NCBI GenBank assembly: GCA_021736385.1
Contig: JAIPFY010000011.1
Coordinates: 1 to 58,710, forward strand
Reading direction: 5' to 3'
DNA length: 58,710 nt
DNA from: Spirochaetia bacterium
GTDB lineage: Bacteria; Spirochaetota; Spirochaetia; CAKZLE01
In this document: positions 1 to 7,711 of the stretch, in pieces
How the letters are laid out: the number at the start of each line of letters is the position of its first letter
Position numbering within the stretch: the stretch's first letter is position 1
Position numbers and translations under genes: made by a program
Notes under the pieces: model-generated
Databases searched by the model: none
Told to the model about the DNA's origin: nothing
The model's input: the letters and a program-made list of their open reading frames with translations, nothing else

Positions 1-520
1 GCTTGCTATTTCCAACCAGAAGCTGTTTCTTTGGTCTCGGAAGAAACAATTCTGTAGTATCCGTATCAACAAGTTTGCCCATCCTGATTTTCTTCTCACT
101 CAGGATCGGGCACTTGATGAGCTCGTTGAATACGCAGACTCGTTTCTTATGTTCGCCTGACTGGACGGAGTCGACATTCAGTTCAGAAGAATCAGAGACT
201 GATTTTATGCTGAACTGATAGGTCACCATGGAAGTCTCTTCGGGCGTTTTAACAACACAATCGTATAAGAGCGTTGCCACATCCGAATCTACGTTGATAA
301 AATCTGCAAATTTCTTTGGAATTGTGCGTCCGCAGAGTGCGTATTTCAATAATTCCAAGGCATCTATCAGTGCAGTCTTGCCCGAACCATTTTGTCCATA
401 CAATCCTACGATACTGGACCTGTAATTCTTTCTCATGTTCTCGAAAGATAGAGACCCGTAGATAACATTCTTGAAGTTGTGTATGGTAATACCAGTGATT
501 CTCACCGAAGTCGGTTTCAT
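1..520 (-). CDS. AAA family ATPase, N-terminal part (truncated by window edge)
   Basis: The minus-strand frame is open from the ATG at 520 to the window edge, giving about 173 residues; the C-terminus lies outside. A Walker A motif, GQNGSGKT, is at residues 42-49, preceded by an ITIHNFKN strand typical of SMC/RecF-like and OLD-like ATPases (AAA_15/AAA_21 type). The start is fixed by a GGAGG about 9 nt upstream. Base composition is clearly more AT-rich than the rest of the window, which hints at horizontal acquisition. Such stand-alone ATPases are often toxin or defence partners (family knowledge), but nothing here proves a role. Walker B and any C-terminal nuclease domain cannot be seen. Confidence 0.75.
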   Translation of the reverse strand, partial: MKPTSVRITGITIHNFKNVIYGSLSFENMRKNYRSSIVGLYGQNGSGKTALIDALELLKYALCGRTIPKKFADFINVDSDVATLLYDCVVKTPEETSMVTYQFSIKSVSDSSELNVDSVQSGEHKKRVCVFNELIKCPILSEKKIRMGKLVDTDTTELFLPRPKKQLLVGNSK

Positions 521-596
521 TAATAGCGCCTCCAATTCCTTCCTGACCTGTACATGATGTCATGATTTATCGTTTTTGTCAATATGAATTAATATA

Positions 597-615
597 ATTG
601 CACATTATGTGCAAT
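597..615. promoter_or_regulatory. Perfect 19-bp palindrome, candidate operator
   Basis: ATTGCACAT-T-ATGTGCAAT is a perfect 9+1+9 inverted repeat in an AT-rich stretch. It lies 77-95 bp upstream of the minus-strand ATPase start. The symmetry and length fit a dimeric repressor site. It could control the ATPase or a transcript running rightward into the terminator at 729. No regulator gene for it is visible. Confidence 0.5.
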
Positions 616-670
616 ATTCTGATAACAAACTCTACAGGAATAGTATCTGAATGAAAATAACATGATACAT

Positions 671-690
671 GAGTTGAAAGATATCAACTC
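671..690 (+). other. Small inverted repeat in the intergenic region
   Basis: GAGTTGA and TCAACTC form a 7-bp stem with a 6-nt loop, followed by a T-rich stretch (CTTTTC). Together with the terminator at 729-774 it may belong to one structured RNA. The rest of 521-1063 holds no convincing protein gene. It contains AT-rich sequence, this hairpin, the terminator, a promoter near 905-933 and a second inverted repeat at 1016-1035. Confidence 0.3.
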
Positions 691-728
691 CGGTCTTTTC
701 GTTTGCAACTTAAGCCTACATCCTCTGA

Positions 729-774
729 ACTACTAGAACAGGCCACGAGAGGGGCCTGTTCTAGTAGTCTTTTC
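729..774 (+). terminator. Rho-independent terminator with no upstream protein gene
   Basis: A perfect 16-bp stem (729-744 pairs with 753-768, loop 745-752) is followed by CTTTTC on the plus strand. The minus-strand side lacks a T-run, so it reads as a rightward terminator. No plus-strand protein gene lies between the left edge and this point. It may therefore end a small non-coding RNA. Confidence 0.6.
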
Positions 775-904
775 ACTGTGTTTTATAGAATTTATGTTGA
801 GCCGTTATTATGTATGATATTATTAATGTGAATGAGGGAATAATAAAAAAGTTGCTTATGTGACTGCGATATGAACGAAATTACATGGCATCTGAAAAGA
901 ATCA

Positions 905-933
905 CATCATAAAGTGAGTGTTCACTCTATAAT
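905..933 (+). promoter_or_regulatory. Promoter with operator-like repeat for the barrel-like protein gene
   Basis: A consensus TATAAT sits at 928-933; the -35 region (905-910) is weak. A 12-bp inverted repeat GAGTG-TT-CACTC at 916-927 lies exactly in the spacer, where a repressor would block RNA polymerase. This would give a leader of about 120 nt before the ATG at 1064. Confidence 0.45.
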
Positions 934-1015
934 AAATGCATACACAGTAATTGTTTGCGAAATCGATGAAACCAATGATAGAATGGTATGTGCACGCATA
1001 TGAGTGACTGATTGA

Positions 1016-1035
1016 TCGATCGATTCATCGATCGA
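1016..1035. repeat. Perfect inverted repeat in the 5' leader
   Basis: TCGATCGAT-TC-ATCGATCGA is a perfect 9-bp-arm inverted repeat that ends 16 nt before the Shine-Dalgarno of the gene at 1064. It could be an mRNA stem-loop that affects stability or translation, or a DNA-binding site. Confidence 0.4.
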
Positions 1036-1063
1036 GAGTGTGCATCACCACAGGAGGAATGAT

Positions 1064-2203
1064 ATGAAAAGAGCAGCTGCATTGCTTGTCATACTGTGTC
1101 TTGCCGGCTTTGCTGCAAGCGGCATCGGTACCGAGAGTGTATACGATCTGGTCGTCCCCCAGAGTTACAGTACCCTGTCTGTCAGCGGAGCGCTGGGCTC
1201 TCTGGGCAACAGCTCCCTGGGAAACAATGTCCTGGAGATCGATCTGTCGGGCGGGACGACTTCGTTTTCCATCGGCGGGACCGGAATGTACTATTATATG
1301 CATCAGGATGAGGATACCTTCTTTGAGGTAGATGCGGAAGCGACTGTCTTTGCAAATACCACCAGTGCCGGTATCGACCTGCCTATCAATAATCTGGTGA
1401 GATTCAAGAGCTATACCCTCGATCTGGAGGGGTATCCCGGGTTCATCGCAGCCGGAGGCGACGGTACCCTGAATCTCAGGACCACCGGGATCACGACCGA
1501 GATCAGACCCTATATCGGTGTCGGTGTCGGGCGTGAGTACTCGATCGATACCATCCTCACCGCGGAAGTGATGATGAAGCACCTGGGCGTGGAACCGACA
1601 GAGGAGCGGGTGCGAGCGGCAGCTGAGGTGATGTACACCAGCGCGAAGATCTTCAGTCAGTATACGGATGATCGAAGAGAGAATGCCATCGAGTACTACA
1701 CGCAGCTGGCAGCGGCGATGGGGATCCCCGATCGTGTCCTGGATGTCATCTTCATCACCTCATCGCAGATATATGACTATGAGGTGGCCCGGTATACAGG
1801 ATTCACCAAAGGCTGGGAGGCCATGGTGAGTCTGAACCCAACCTTCAGTTACTTCACCACCGCTTCGTTCTCAGGTACCATCGATATCGGGGCTTCCTAC
1901 GGAGACTTCTTCCTTGATCAGATGCTCTATGCGAAAGCCTGGGCTACCGGCTCTGTCGGGTTCAACAGTGGATTGACCTATGGGCTGAGTGCTGACCTCC
2001 AGGCGGTCTATCTGCCGGAAGACTATCGCTGGTGGGCTGAAGGGCATCTGGAACTCGGGGTATCGAACAGCTCGAGCTTCAGCGCCGATGTCCTGGGTGA
2101 GGGCCACTACCTGCTGAACCCCAATTTCGACATTCATGCAGGAGCTCAGATCGGCACCAGCGGTCTGAAGATCTTTGCAGGCGGCTTCTACCGGATCTGG
2201 TGA
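1064..2203 (+). CDS. Secreted, probably outer-membrane barrel-like protein
   Basis: This is a 379-residue protein with an N-terminal signal sequence (two early basic residues, then a hydrophobic stretch to about residue 20 with small residues at the likely cleavage site). The mature part is rich in alternating polar and hydrophobic, Gly-, Tyr- and Ser-containing segments. It ends in an aromatic residue (Trp), as beta-barrel outer-membrane proteins do. The ATG at 1064 is chosen for its AGGAGG at 1052-1057 and because the signal peptide starts there; an in-frame upstream start would add eight unhelpful residues. I do not recognise the family. It is monocistronic, with its own promoter and a following hairpin. 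Confidence 0.7.
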   Translation: MKRAAALLVILCLAGFAASGIGTESVYDLVVPQSYSTLSVSGALGSLGNSSLGNNVLEIDLSGGTTSFSIGGTGMYYYMHQDEDTFFEVDAEATVFANTTSAGIDLPINNLVRFKSYTLDLEGYPGFIAAGGDGTLNLRTTGITTEIRPYIGVGVGREYSIDTILTAEVMMKHLGVEPTEERVRAAAEVMYTSAKIFSQYTDDRRENAIEYYTQLAAAMGIPDRVLDVIFITSSQIYDYEVARYTGFTKGWEAMVSLNPTFSYFTTASFSGTIDIGASYGDFFLDQMLYAKAWATGSVGFNSGLTYGLSADLQAVYLPEDYRWWAEGHLELGVSNSSSFSADVLGEGHYLLNPNFDIHAGAQIGTSGLKIFAGGFYRIW

Positions 2204-2223
2204 TCGGTCACAGCAGCAGCACA

Positions 2224-2254
2224 GAAGAGGGCCCCTGTCTCAGGGGCCCTCTTC
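2224..2254. terminator. Hairpin between convergent genes
   Basis: A perfect 13-bp GC-rich stem (2224-2236 with 2242-2254) and 5-nt loop lies between the plus-strand gene ending at 2203 and the minus-strand gene ending at 2279. There is no strong U-tract on either side. Its position suggests a shared bidirectional terminator. Confidence 0.55.
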
Positions 2255-2278
2255 ATGGGTAGTGTCGTTACATCAGGC

Positions 2279-2911
2279 TCACTTCATAAGGATCGCTGAG
2301 AGCTCCTCATCGGTGATGAACTGGGCACTGTAGGTGATCCCGTATCGTGAGAGTCCTCTGGTGAAGGACCTCATATGGTTCTCAGATCCCCGAAGCAGGC
2401 TTGCATAGGTCATGAGGATGAGCTCGTTCTCGGTCTCGTCCATCAGCTCCTGCAGATCCTTGATGTCCAGATCTTCGATCATGGCTCCCACGCTGTAGGC
2501 CTCTGCGGCTGAGATACTCCCTTGTTCGACGAGTTCATCATAGAGGGACTGCAGATGGGCATCGGTGAAGACCCCCGGGGTATCATCAGTGACAGGGTCG
2601 GGGATCCCGTAGGTGGCAAGTACCCGTCCCACTGCATCCATGTGGGTCTGCTCACTTCCTGCGATATTGCTGAACGCCCGCAGGTTCCAGATGTCAGCCA
2701 GAGCATCGTAGACATCCCGTGCCAGTTTCTCTTCTTCTCTCATCAGCAGGAGCCCTTCGACTTCTGCTGCACTCAGCCCGTCATAAACCGACAGGTCCTC
2801 AGTGGGACTCTCGGTCCCGGTGATCTCTTCGGTGTACTCGGTCGTTCCCTGCGCAGCGATCGAGAAGATCATAAGCAGCAGCAGGGCGGTAATAGCGGTT
2901 ATTCGTTTCAT
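2279..2911 (-). CDS. Secreted DUF2202 (ferritin-like fold) protein
   Basis: The protein has 210 residues with a signal peptide at 1-20 (MKRITAI..., hydrophobic core, AAQG cleavage region). Residues about 50-205 match the DUF2202 pattern: EEEKLARDVYDAL, a Trp, FSNIAGSEQTHMDAV, then YGIPDP. The spaced Glu and His residues resemble the metal-binding helices of ferritin-like bundles. DUF2202 members are bacterial and archaeal exported proteins of uncertain function. The ATG at 2911 has GGAGG 7 nt upstream; a longer reading frame continues upstream but would bury the signal peptide. Unusual inverted repeats at its promoter suggest regulation. Confidence 0.8.
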   Translation of the reverse strand: MKRITAITALLLLMIFSIAAQGTTEYTEEITGTESPTEDLSVYDGLSAAEVEGLLLMREEEKLARDVYDALADIWNLRAFSNIAGSEQTHMDAVGRVLATYGIPDPVTDDTPGVFTDAHLQSLYDELVEQGSISAAEAYSVGAMIEDLDIKDLQELMDETENELILMTYASLLRGSENHMRSFTRGLSRYGITYSAQFITDEELSAILMK

Positions 2912-2943
2912 GGTATTCCTCCGTAGTTCGTTTTTTGTCTGTT

Positions 2944-2957
2944 TGGTATCTATACCA
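2944..2957 (-). promoter_or_regulatory. Palindrome overlapping an extended -10 box of the DUF2202 gene
   Basis: TGGTATCTATACCA is a perfect palindrome. On the minus strand it contains TGG-TATAGA, an extended -10 promoter element, 33 nt upstream of the start. A protein bound here would compete with RNA polymerase. Confidence 0.4.
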
Positions 2958-2968
2958 TACTGAGCGGT

Positions 2969-3009
2969 GGTTAAGGATCGGCTGTCTCTACGGTTGAGAT
3001 TCCTTAACC
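2969..3009. repeat. Spaced 9-bp inverted repeat in the divergent promoter region
   Basis: GGTTAAGGA at 2969-2977 is exactly mirrored by TCCTTAACC at 3001-3009. The centres are 32 bp apart, about three helical turns. It lies between the divergent DUF2202 and DUF364 genes and could serve as a paired operator. Confidence 0.4.
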
Positions 3010-3058
3010 TGATCTCTGGTATGGCGGAACGGGGTGATCGCAGTGCCCCATTGTGTTG

Positions 3059-3088
3059 TTGCATGCATAATGGTTTGTATGGTATGAT
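3059..3088 (+). promoter_or_regulatory. Candidate promoter of the DUF4213/DUF364 gene
   Basis: TTGCAT (3059-3064) and TATGAT (3083-3088) are separated by 18 bp. The predicted start site is about 25 nt before the ATG at 3119. Confidence 0.45.
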
Positions 3089-3118
3089 CCACGTATATCT
3101 TGATCTGTGGAGCGCTAT

Positions 3119-3865
3119 ATGAAGATGAACACCTATATTCTCGAAGCCCTGGAAGAGGAGGCTGCCTCTTCGGTGATCGATCAGATCCATCTTGGTCTGG
3201 GCTATACTGCCGTGACTCTCAGCGACGGCCGCTGCGGGCTGTGCAGTACCTGGATCGAGAAGAAGGGCAGCTGTACGCTCTTCAAAGAACCTGAAGAGTT
3301 CGAAGGGATGCCCGCACAGCTGCTGCTGCAGAAGATCTCCTCAGAGGATACGGTGACCCGCACCGCGGTCATCGCTCTGGTCAATGCCTTGAACTATCGC
3401 AGGGCAGCAGCCCTGAAGGATGATGAGGGCGAGCTCTTTACTGATCTCGGTCTGCACGCAGGCAGCACGGTCGCCATGGTGGGTTACTTCGCCCCGATCG
3501 TTCAGCAGCTCAGCAGCATCGGCGTATCGGTACGGGCCTATGACATCGGGAAAGAGGTGGGCTCTCAGGATGAGTTCTATCAGTGGGCACGTGAGGATGC
3601 TGATGCTCTGATCCTTACCGCGACGAGTGTGATCAGCAACAGCACCGAAGAGGTCTTCGAGCACCTCAAAGGCAAGAGGCTCCCGACGGTGATCATGGGA
3701 CCCTCTGCGATCATGATCCCTGAGATCTATCGGGACCTGCCGATCACCATCTGTGCAGGGACGGTCCCGACCGATATCCCGGGTACGCTCAAGGCGATCC
3801 GCAACGGCAAGGGGACTCCGGTACTGCATCGGTATGCACGGAAGGTCTACTGTCGAATCGGGTAG
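3119..3865 (+). CDS. DUF4213 and DUF364 domain protein (putative heavy-metal chelation)
   Basis: The protein has 248 residues. Residues 1 to about 85 look like the DUF4213 cap (GLGYTAVTLSDGRCGLC); about 100-245 resemble the Rossmann-like DUF364 domain (VAMVGYFAPIV, DALILTATSVISNSTEEV, VIMGPSAIMIPEIY). This pair is annotated in the literature as a putative heavy-metal chelation protein, and members often sit beside metal or corrinoid importers. Here it lies about 5 kb left of the nickel-cofactor operon and may be related in function (inference). The ATG at 3119 has GGAG 6 nt upstream; a GTG four codons earlier would overlap that site. Confidence 0.75.
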   Translation: MKMNTYILEALEEEAASSVIDQIHLGLGYTAVTLSDGRCGLCSTWIEKKGSCTLFKEPEEFEGMPAQLLLQKISSEDTVTRTAVIALVNALNYRRAAALKDDEGELFTDLGLHAGSTVAMVGYFAPIVQQLSSIGVSVRAYDIGKEVGSQDEFYQWAREDADALILTATSVISNSTEEVFEHLKGKRLPTVIMGPSAIMIPEIYRDLPITICAGTVPTDIPGTLKAIRNGKGTPVLHRYARKVYCRIG

Positions 3866-3977
3866 TGCTCCTCTGCCGTATCGGTAATCGACACGTGTTC
3901 TTATTGAGTGATGAGGATTTCTACCGTATACTACGTGCAGAGGTCTGTCTTCTTTTACAGCAGGCCGGGGAGGTCTT

Positions 3978-4238
3978 ATGAAATGGTACTGGTATATCAT
4001 CATGATCCTGATCTGGGCTATCGCGATACTGCTGGTGGTAACCAGTTCCTGGTGGTATCTGCTGCTGATACTGATCGCGCTCAATCTCATAGAATATCTT
4101 CTTGCAGGGTTATGGTTCGGCAGGAGAGCCGGTACGAACTTCGTCCTGAATCTGGTGCTGTCGCTGATCTTCGGCTTCGTCTGGTGGTCCTCTCTGCGAG
4201 AGTCAGGGGCCTCTGGTCCCAAGACCCCGATCGAGTGA
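3978..4238 (+). CDS. Small integral membrane protein
   Basis: This 86-residue protein has two or three transmembrane segments (roughly residues 4-22, 25-45 and 56-72) and is very rich in Trp, Leu and Ile. A GGAGG 6 nt before the ATG supports the start. It is followed after 4 nt by the SGNH hydrolase gene, so the two are likely translated together. No family is recognised. A role in anchoring or lipid metabolism next to an esterase is only a guess. Confidence 0.6.
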   Translation: MKWYWYIIMILIWAIAILLVVTSSWWYLLLILIALNLIEYLLAGLWFGRRAGTNFVLNLVLSLIFGFVWWSSLRESGASGPKTPIE

Positions 4239-4242
4239 CCCG

Positions 4243-4986
4243 GTGAGGCCCCTGCGATCTCAGCATACCGACCGTCCCCGCATCGTCTGTTTCGGGGACA
4301 GTATCACCCGGGGGATCCCCGGGTCCTCGTATGTCGCCTATCTTCCTTCTCATCTGCAGGCTGAGAATCACGGCCTCGGCGGTGATACCCTCAACGGGAT
4401 GGCGAAGAGGGTGGATGCCTATCTCAAGCTGCATACTCCCGACCATGCAGTACTGCAGATCGGGACCAATGACATCCTGCATCCCTACCTGCGCGGCAGG
4501 TCTATGCGCTGGAAGAGTGTCGTACAGCGTACGATCGAGGGGAAGGGTATCCCCATCGTCGAGCCTGAGGCTTTCACTGAACGACTGGCAGGACTGATCG
4601 AGCAGCTGCTGCCCTGCAGGGTCTCCGTCGTGAGCATCCCCTGTATCGGGGAGGTGCTCCTGTCGGATCTCAATCTCAAGGTGGATGCCTATAACCGACA
4701 GATCTCAGCATGCTGCAGGACCTATGGTATACCTTTCATCGATTTCAACAGCACTCAGAAGCAGACCCTGAGTGCCCGCGAGGACTGCAGCCCTCTGGTC
4801 CTGCACCCGCATCCTTCGTACGTCGTGCTCGATATCCTCTCGACAAGCGTGTTCCCGCTGGGTTCATGGCTTTCAGAACGACGAAATCTCTCTCTGACCA
4901 TCGATGGGGTCCATCTCAATGAGACAGGTGCCGGGATCCTGGCACAGCTGGTGCAGGAGCAGGCCTTCCCTGATCTGCCCGGCTGA
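4243..4986 (+). CDS. SGNH/GDSL-family hydrolase
   Basis: The 247-residue protein carries all four SGNH blocks: GDSIT with the nucleophile Ser20; the block II glycine in NHGLGGDT; GTND at 74-77; and DGVHLN with Asp221 and His224. These enzymes hydrolyse esters of lipids or acetylated sugars. There is no signal peptide, so it probably acts in the cytoplasm. The start is a GTG 4 nt after the stop of the small membrane protein and has only a weak Shine-Dalgarno, pointing to coupled translation. Confidence 0.85.
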   Translation: MRPLRSQHTDRPRIVCFGDSITRGIPGSSYVAYLPSHLQAENHGLGGDTLNGMAKRVDAYLKLHTPDHAVLQIGTNDILHPYLRGRSMRWKSVVQRTIEGKGIPIVEPEAFTERLAGLIEQLLPCRVSVVSIPCIGEVLLSDLNLKVDAYNRQISACCRTYGIPFIDFNSTQKQTLSAREDCSPLVLHPHPSYVVLDILSTSVFPLGSWLSERRNLSLTIDGVHLNETGAGILAQLVQEQAFPDLPG

Positions 4987-5100
4987 TCGTACATCATCCC
5001 CTGACACGTCATATCGATGATATGCCTGCTCTGCATACGTGCAGAGGATCCTGATCGATCGTATCCTGTCACCCAAAAAGACTCAATGAGGAGAAGCTGT

Positions 5101-5850
5101 ATGGTAGATGCACATGTACACATCGATCAGTATGAGCAGGCGACCCTCGATCAGGTCATCGGACAGATCGAAGACCATCGGATCACCACCCTCTGTGTCG
5201 CAACCGATCAGGACTCCTACACCAGGACCTGTGAGATCGCACTGCGCTCTGATCTGCTGATTCCCGCCTTCGGTATCCATCCATGGTATGCACATCGTGC
5301 AGACCTGCACAGCCGGGAGACTGAGATCTCTCTTGCCCGGAGCCCGGTGATCGGCGAAGCCGGGCTCGATCACTGCTGGGTCGATGATGACGATGGGCAG
5401 TATGAGCGGCAGAAGCAGGTGTTCACCTATCTCTGTGAATACGCTGCAGCTGAGAGAAAACCGATGAACATCCATACCAAAGGGGCTGAACGGCAGGTGC
5501 TCGATATCCTACGGTCAGTCGGGAATGACCAGGTCACGGTCCACTGGTACTCGGGGCCGATCACGCTGCTGCGCGGCTATCTTGATGCGGGATGCTTCTT
5601 CACCCTCGGGGTGGAGCTGCTGCAGTCCCCGCTGATCCGGGAAGTGCTGCGGTATCTTCCTGCAGACCGCATTCTGCTTGAGACTGATAACCCGGGAGGG
5701 TATCAGTGGCTGTATGGACGTATCGGGATGCCCGATGATATCTTCCCTGTCTGTGCCGAAGCCGCCCGGATCAGGGGAGTGGACATCGAAGCGTTCACAG
5801 AGCAGCTCCAGCTCAACTGGAGGGCTTCACTACAAGGGGTAGAGCTATGA
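5101..5850 (+). CDS. TatD-family metal-dependent hydrolase
   Basis: The protein has 249 residues in an amidohydrolase-like TIM barrel. Metal-ligand positions are visible: HVH at residues 5-7, Glu86 in GEAGLD, His125, His148 in VHWYSG, and Asp196 in ETDNP. TatD proteins are DNases or deacylase-like hydrolases; this divergent member may act on something else. The ATG at 5101 is favoured by GAGGAG ending 7 nt upstream, over an in-frame ATG at 5086. It overlaps the next gene by ATGA, so the two form a pair. Confidence 0.8.
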   Translation: MVDAHVHIDQYEQATLDQVIGQIEDHRITTLCVATDQDSYTRTCEIALRSDLLIPAFGIHPWYAHRADLHSRETEISLARSPVIGEAGLDHCWVDDDDGQYERQKQVFTYLCEYAAAERKPMNIHTKGAERQVLDILRSVGNDQVTVHWYSGPITLLRGYLDAGCFFTLGVELLQSPLIREVLRYLPADRILLETDNPGGYQWLYGRIGMPDDIFPVCAEAARIRGVDIEAFTEQLQLNWRASLQGVEL

Positions 5851-6764
5851 AGACCATAACGAAACAGGTGATCGAACGGGGAGCTGCAGCATTGGCAGTT
5901 TCGGCTCCTCCTCTGTACCATGCGATCTATCAGTACCGGATGCACCGCTCAGGCGCTGAGGAAGTGAACCGGGAGCTGATGGAGTACCAGAATGCTGATG
6001 GCGGGTTCGGCCACTCGATCGAAGCTGACTTCCAGCTTCCTTCCTCCACTCCCATGGCGGTAAGCACGGCCTATGGCATCTGGAGGGAGCTCGGCACAGC
6101 TGCCGACAGGCAGATGGTCGGTGCTGCGGTGAACTATCTGGAACAGACCTACTGTGCCCCACGGGGCGGTTGGTACTCCGTGACCTCAGAAGTGAACGAC
6201 TATCCTCATGCCCCCTGGTGGGAGTACGATGCGAAGCGGGGCGGGACGGTGATCGATGCACACTGGGGTAATCCGACAGCTGAGATCTGTGCTCTGCTGC
6301 ATGAGCATCGTGATATGGTGAAAGAGCTTGATGTCGATATGCTCATCGACCGGGCGATCAGGTATCTCCGAGGGCTGGATACCTACCGTTCACCTCATGA
6401 GATCTACTGCTTCATCAGGCTGTATGATGTGCTTGATGCACAGAGACAGCACCTCATGCACTCCAGTCTATACCGTGCGATCGGTGAGTCGATGGAACGG
6501 GATCGATCCTTGTGGGGTTCCTATCATCCGAGGCCGTGTGACTTCGTCAGTGACCCTCAGCATCCGCTCTACGGAGCCCTGGAAGGGCTTGCTGAAGCGC
6601 ATCTTGATCACCTCATCGATACTGTCACTCCCGAAGGTCTGTGGATACCCCACTGGGAGTGGGGACAGGATCCCCAGAGTTGGGCGTATGCGAAGAGGGC
6701 CTGGACCGCTGTGCTGTTTCTCAAACACAGTGCGCTGCTCCAGGCGCATGGGAGGATCCGCTGA
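5847..6764 (+). CDS. Alpha/alpha-toroid (prenyltransferase/cyclase-like) protein
   Basis: The 305-residue protein starts in the ATGA overlap with the TatD gene. It contains QNADGGFGHSIEADFQ near residue 48, the QW-like repeat seen in terpene-cyclase and prenyltransferase (alpha/alpha)6 toroids, and aromatic- and Asp-rich segments (PWWEYDAK, IPHWEWGQDPQSWAY). The latter could line a pocket. Cytoplasmic homologues are mostly annotated only as hypothetical or squalene-cyclase-like. The substrate is unknown. The coupling to TatD suggests a shared small-molecule hydrolysis pathway (inference). Confidence 0.6.
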   Translation: MKTITKQVIERGAAALAVSAPPLYHAIYQYRMHRSGAEEVNRELMEYQNADGGFGHSIEADFQLPSSTPMAVSTAYGIWRELGTAADRQMVGAAVNYLEQTYCAPRGGWYSVTSEVNDYPHAPWWEYDAKRGGTVIDAHWGNPTAEICALLHEHRDMVKELDVDMLIDRAIRYLRGLDTYRSPHEIYCFIRLYDVLDAQRQHLMHSSLYRAIGESMERDRSLWGSYHPRPCDFVSDPQHPLYGALEGLAEAHLDHLIDTVTPEGLWIPHWEWGQDPQSWAYAKRAWTAVLFLKHSALLQAHGRIR

Positions 6765-6779
6765 ACAGAACCGGCCGGG

Positions 6780-7640
6780 CTAGGTGTTCAGTACCTGGCA
6801 GGCTGTATAGGCCCGCTGCAGTGACTGCTCGGGGACATGCAGTTTGAAGAGGGTCCGGTCCTCATAGAGTACCCGAAGTTCCCCACCATGTGCTTTTCTC
6901 TCGATCTCCCAGGTGATCTTCTCACTTTCCTGGATGAAGCTGATCTGCACGCCGTACTCATCGGGCTGCTCTGCGATATGGTCCTCTTCGTTGAACAGGA
7001 TGATCTCATGGGCGGTACGGGCAATGAGGTATGGCGTGTAGTAGTAGTGTGATCCTGAGATCTTCTGGCGCAGATGATGTTCTGTGCTCTCCTGATAGTA
7101 GAGCACCTCCTTATCCTCTTTCCCGGGCAGTTCTTCACAGAGGTAGTTGTAGAGTTTGATGTTCCGCTGTTCGAGCCGGTCACGGAAGTTCACCAGCGGT
7201 TCCTCATGCTCCTCGGTGATGGCTTCGAGCTTCTTGATGTCGATCTCGAAGGGGGTGGCGTGCTTGATGTTGTAGGCACGGTAGGCCTCGACCAGGGGGG
7301 TGACGATACGGTCCTTGGTCAGATTATATTCGATCTTGTAGGTCCTGTTGATCGTCCTGATCATCAGTCTCCCGGTAAGGAGGACCTTCAGATGCTTCAA
7401 TACGATGATGTCGGAAAACGGGATCTCGATAGACCGTTTGCTGTCTCCATAGACGAACATCTCGTCCTTGAACCCAAGAAAGACCGAGTGCCTCTTGAAG
7501 AGCCCATATGGCTGACTCGGGAAATAGACTGCACTGCTGCAGCCGGTCCCGAAGACCTTCTTCTGTACCCACTCTTCCGGGATCTCAGCATCTTCACTGA
7601 CCTGTACCGGCCAGCTGTGCATAGTCTCAGCTGCTGACAT
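6780..7640 (-). CDS. Hypothetical protein with PH-like N-terminal region
   Basis: This 286-residue soluble protein has no signal peptide. The N-terminal half (VYGDSKRSIEIPFSDIIVLKHLKVLLTG split over about residues 62-90) reads like the strand pattern of PH/GRAM-like domains: surface-exposed strands, with basic and hydrophobic residues alternating. The C-terminal half is mixed alpha/beta with many Glu, Tyr and His. I do not recognise a family with certainty. AGGAGG lies 6 nt before the ATG at 7640. It has its own promoter and converges on the alpha-toroid gene 15 nt away. Confidence 0.6.
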   Translation of the reverse strand: MSAAETMHSWPVQVSEDAEIPEEWVQKKVFGTGCSSAVYFPSQPYGLFKRHSVFLGFKDEMFVYGDSKRSIEIPFSDIIVLKHLKVLLTGRLMIRTINRTYKIEYNLTKDRIVTPLVEAYRAYNIKHATPFEIDIKKLEAITEEHEEPLVNFRDRLEQRNIKLYNYLCEELPGKEDKEVLYYQESTEHHLRQKISGSHYYYTPYLIARTAHEIILFNEEDHIAEQPDEYGVQISFIQESEKITWEIERKAHGGELRVLYEDRTLFKLHVPEQSLQRAYTACQVLNT

Positions 7641-7699
7641 AGAATACCTCCTATCAAAACGATTGGTGAACGGTATGTATGTACATCACTTCATGCACC

Positions 7700-7711
7700 A
7701 TCATTATATCA
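7700..7711 (-). promoter_or_regulatory. Extended -10 promoter of the hypothetical gene at 6780-7640
   Basis: On the minus strand, TGA-TATAAT (TATAAT at 7703-7708) is a consensus extended -10 element; no good -35 is visible. It lies about 60 nt upstream of the ATG. The remainder of 7641-7886 shows no gene. Confidence 0.5.

Noticed and set aside
1025-1582. Long reverse frame opposite the barrel-like protein gene
   Set aside because: It is only a mirror of the plus-strand codon pattern, has no Shine-Dalgarno and resembles no protein.
3341-4222. 293-codon reverse frame across the DUF364 and small membrane protein genes
   Set aside because: It spans two supported genes and their gap, is rich in Arg/His/Asp typical of antisense frames, and has no start signals.
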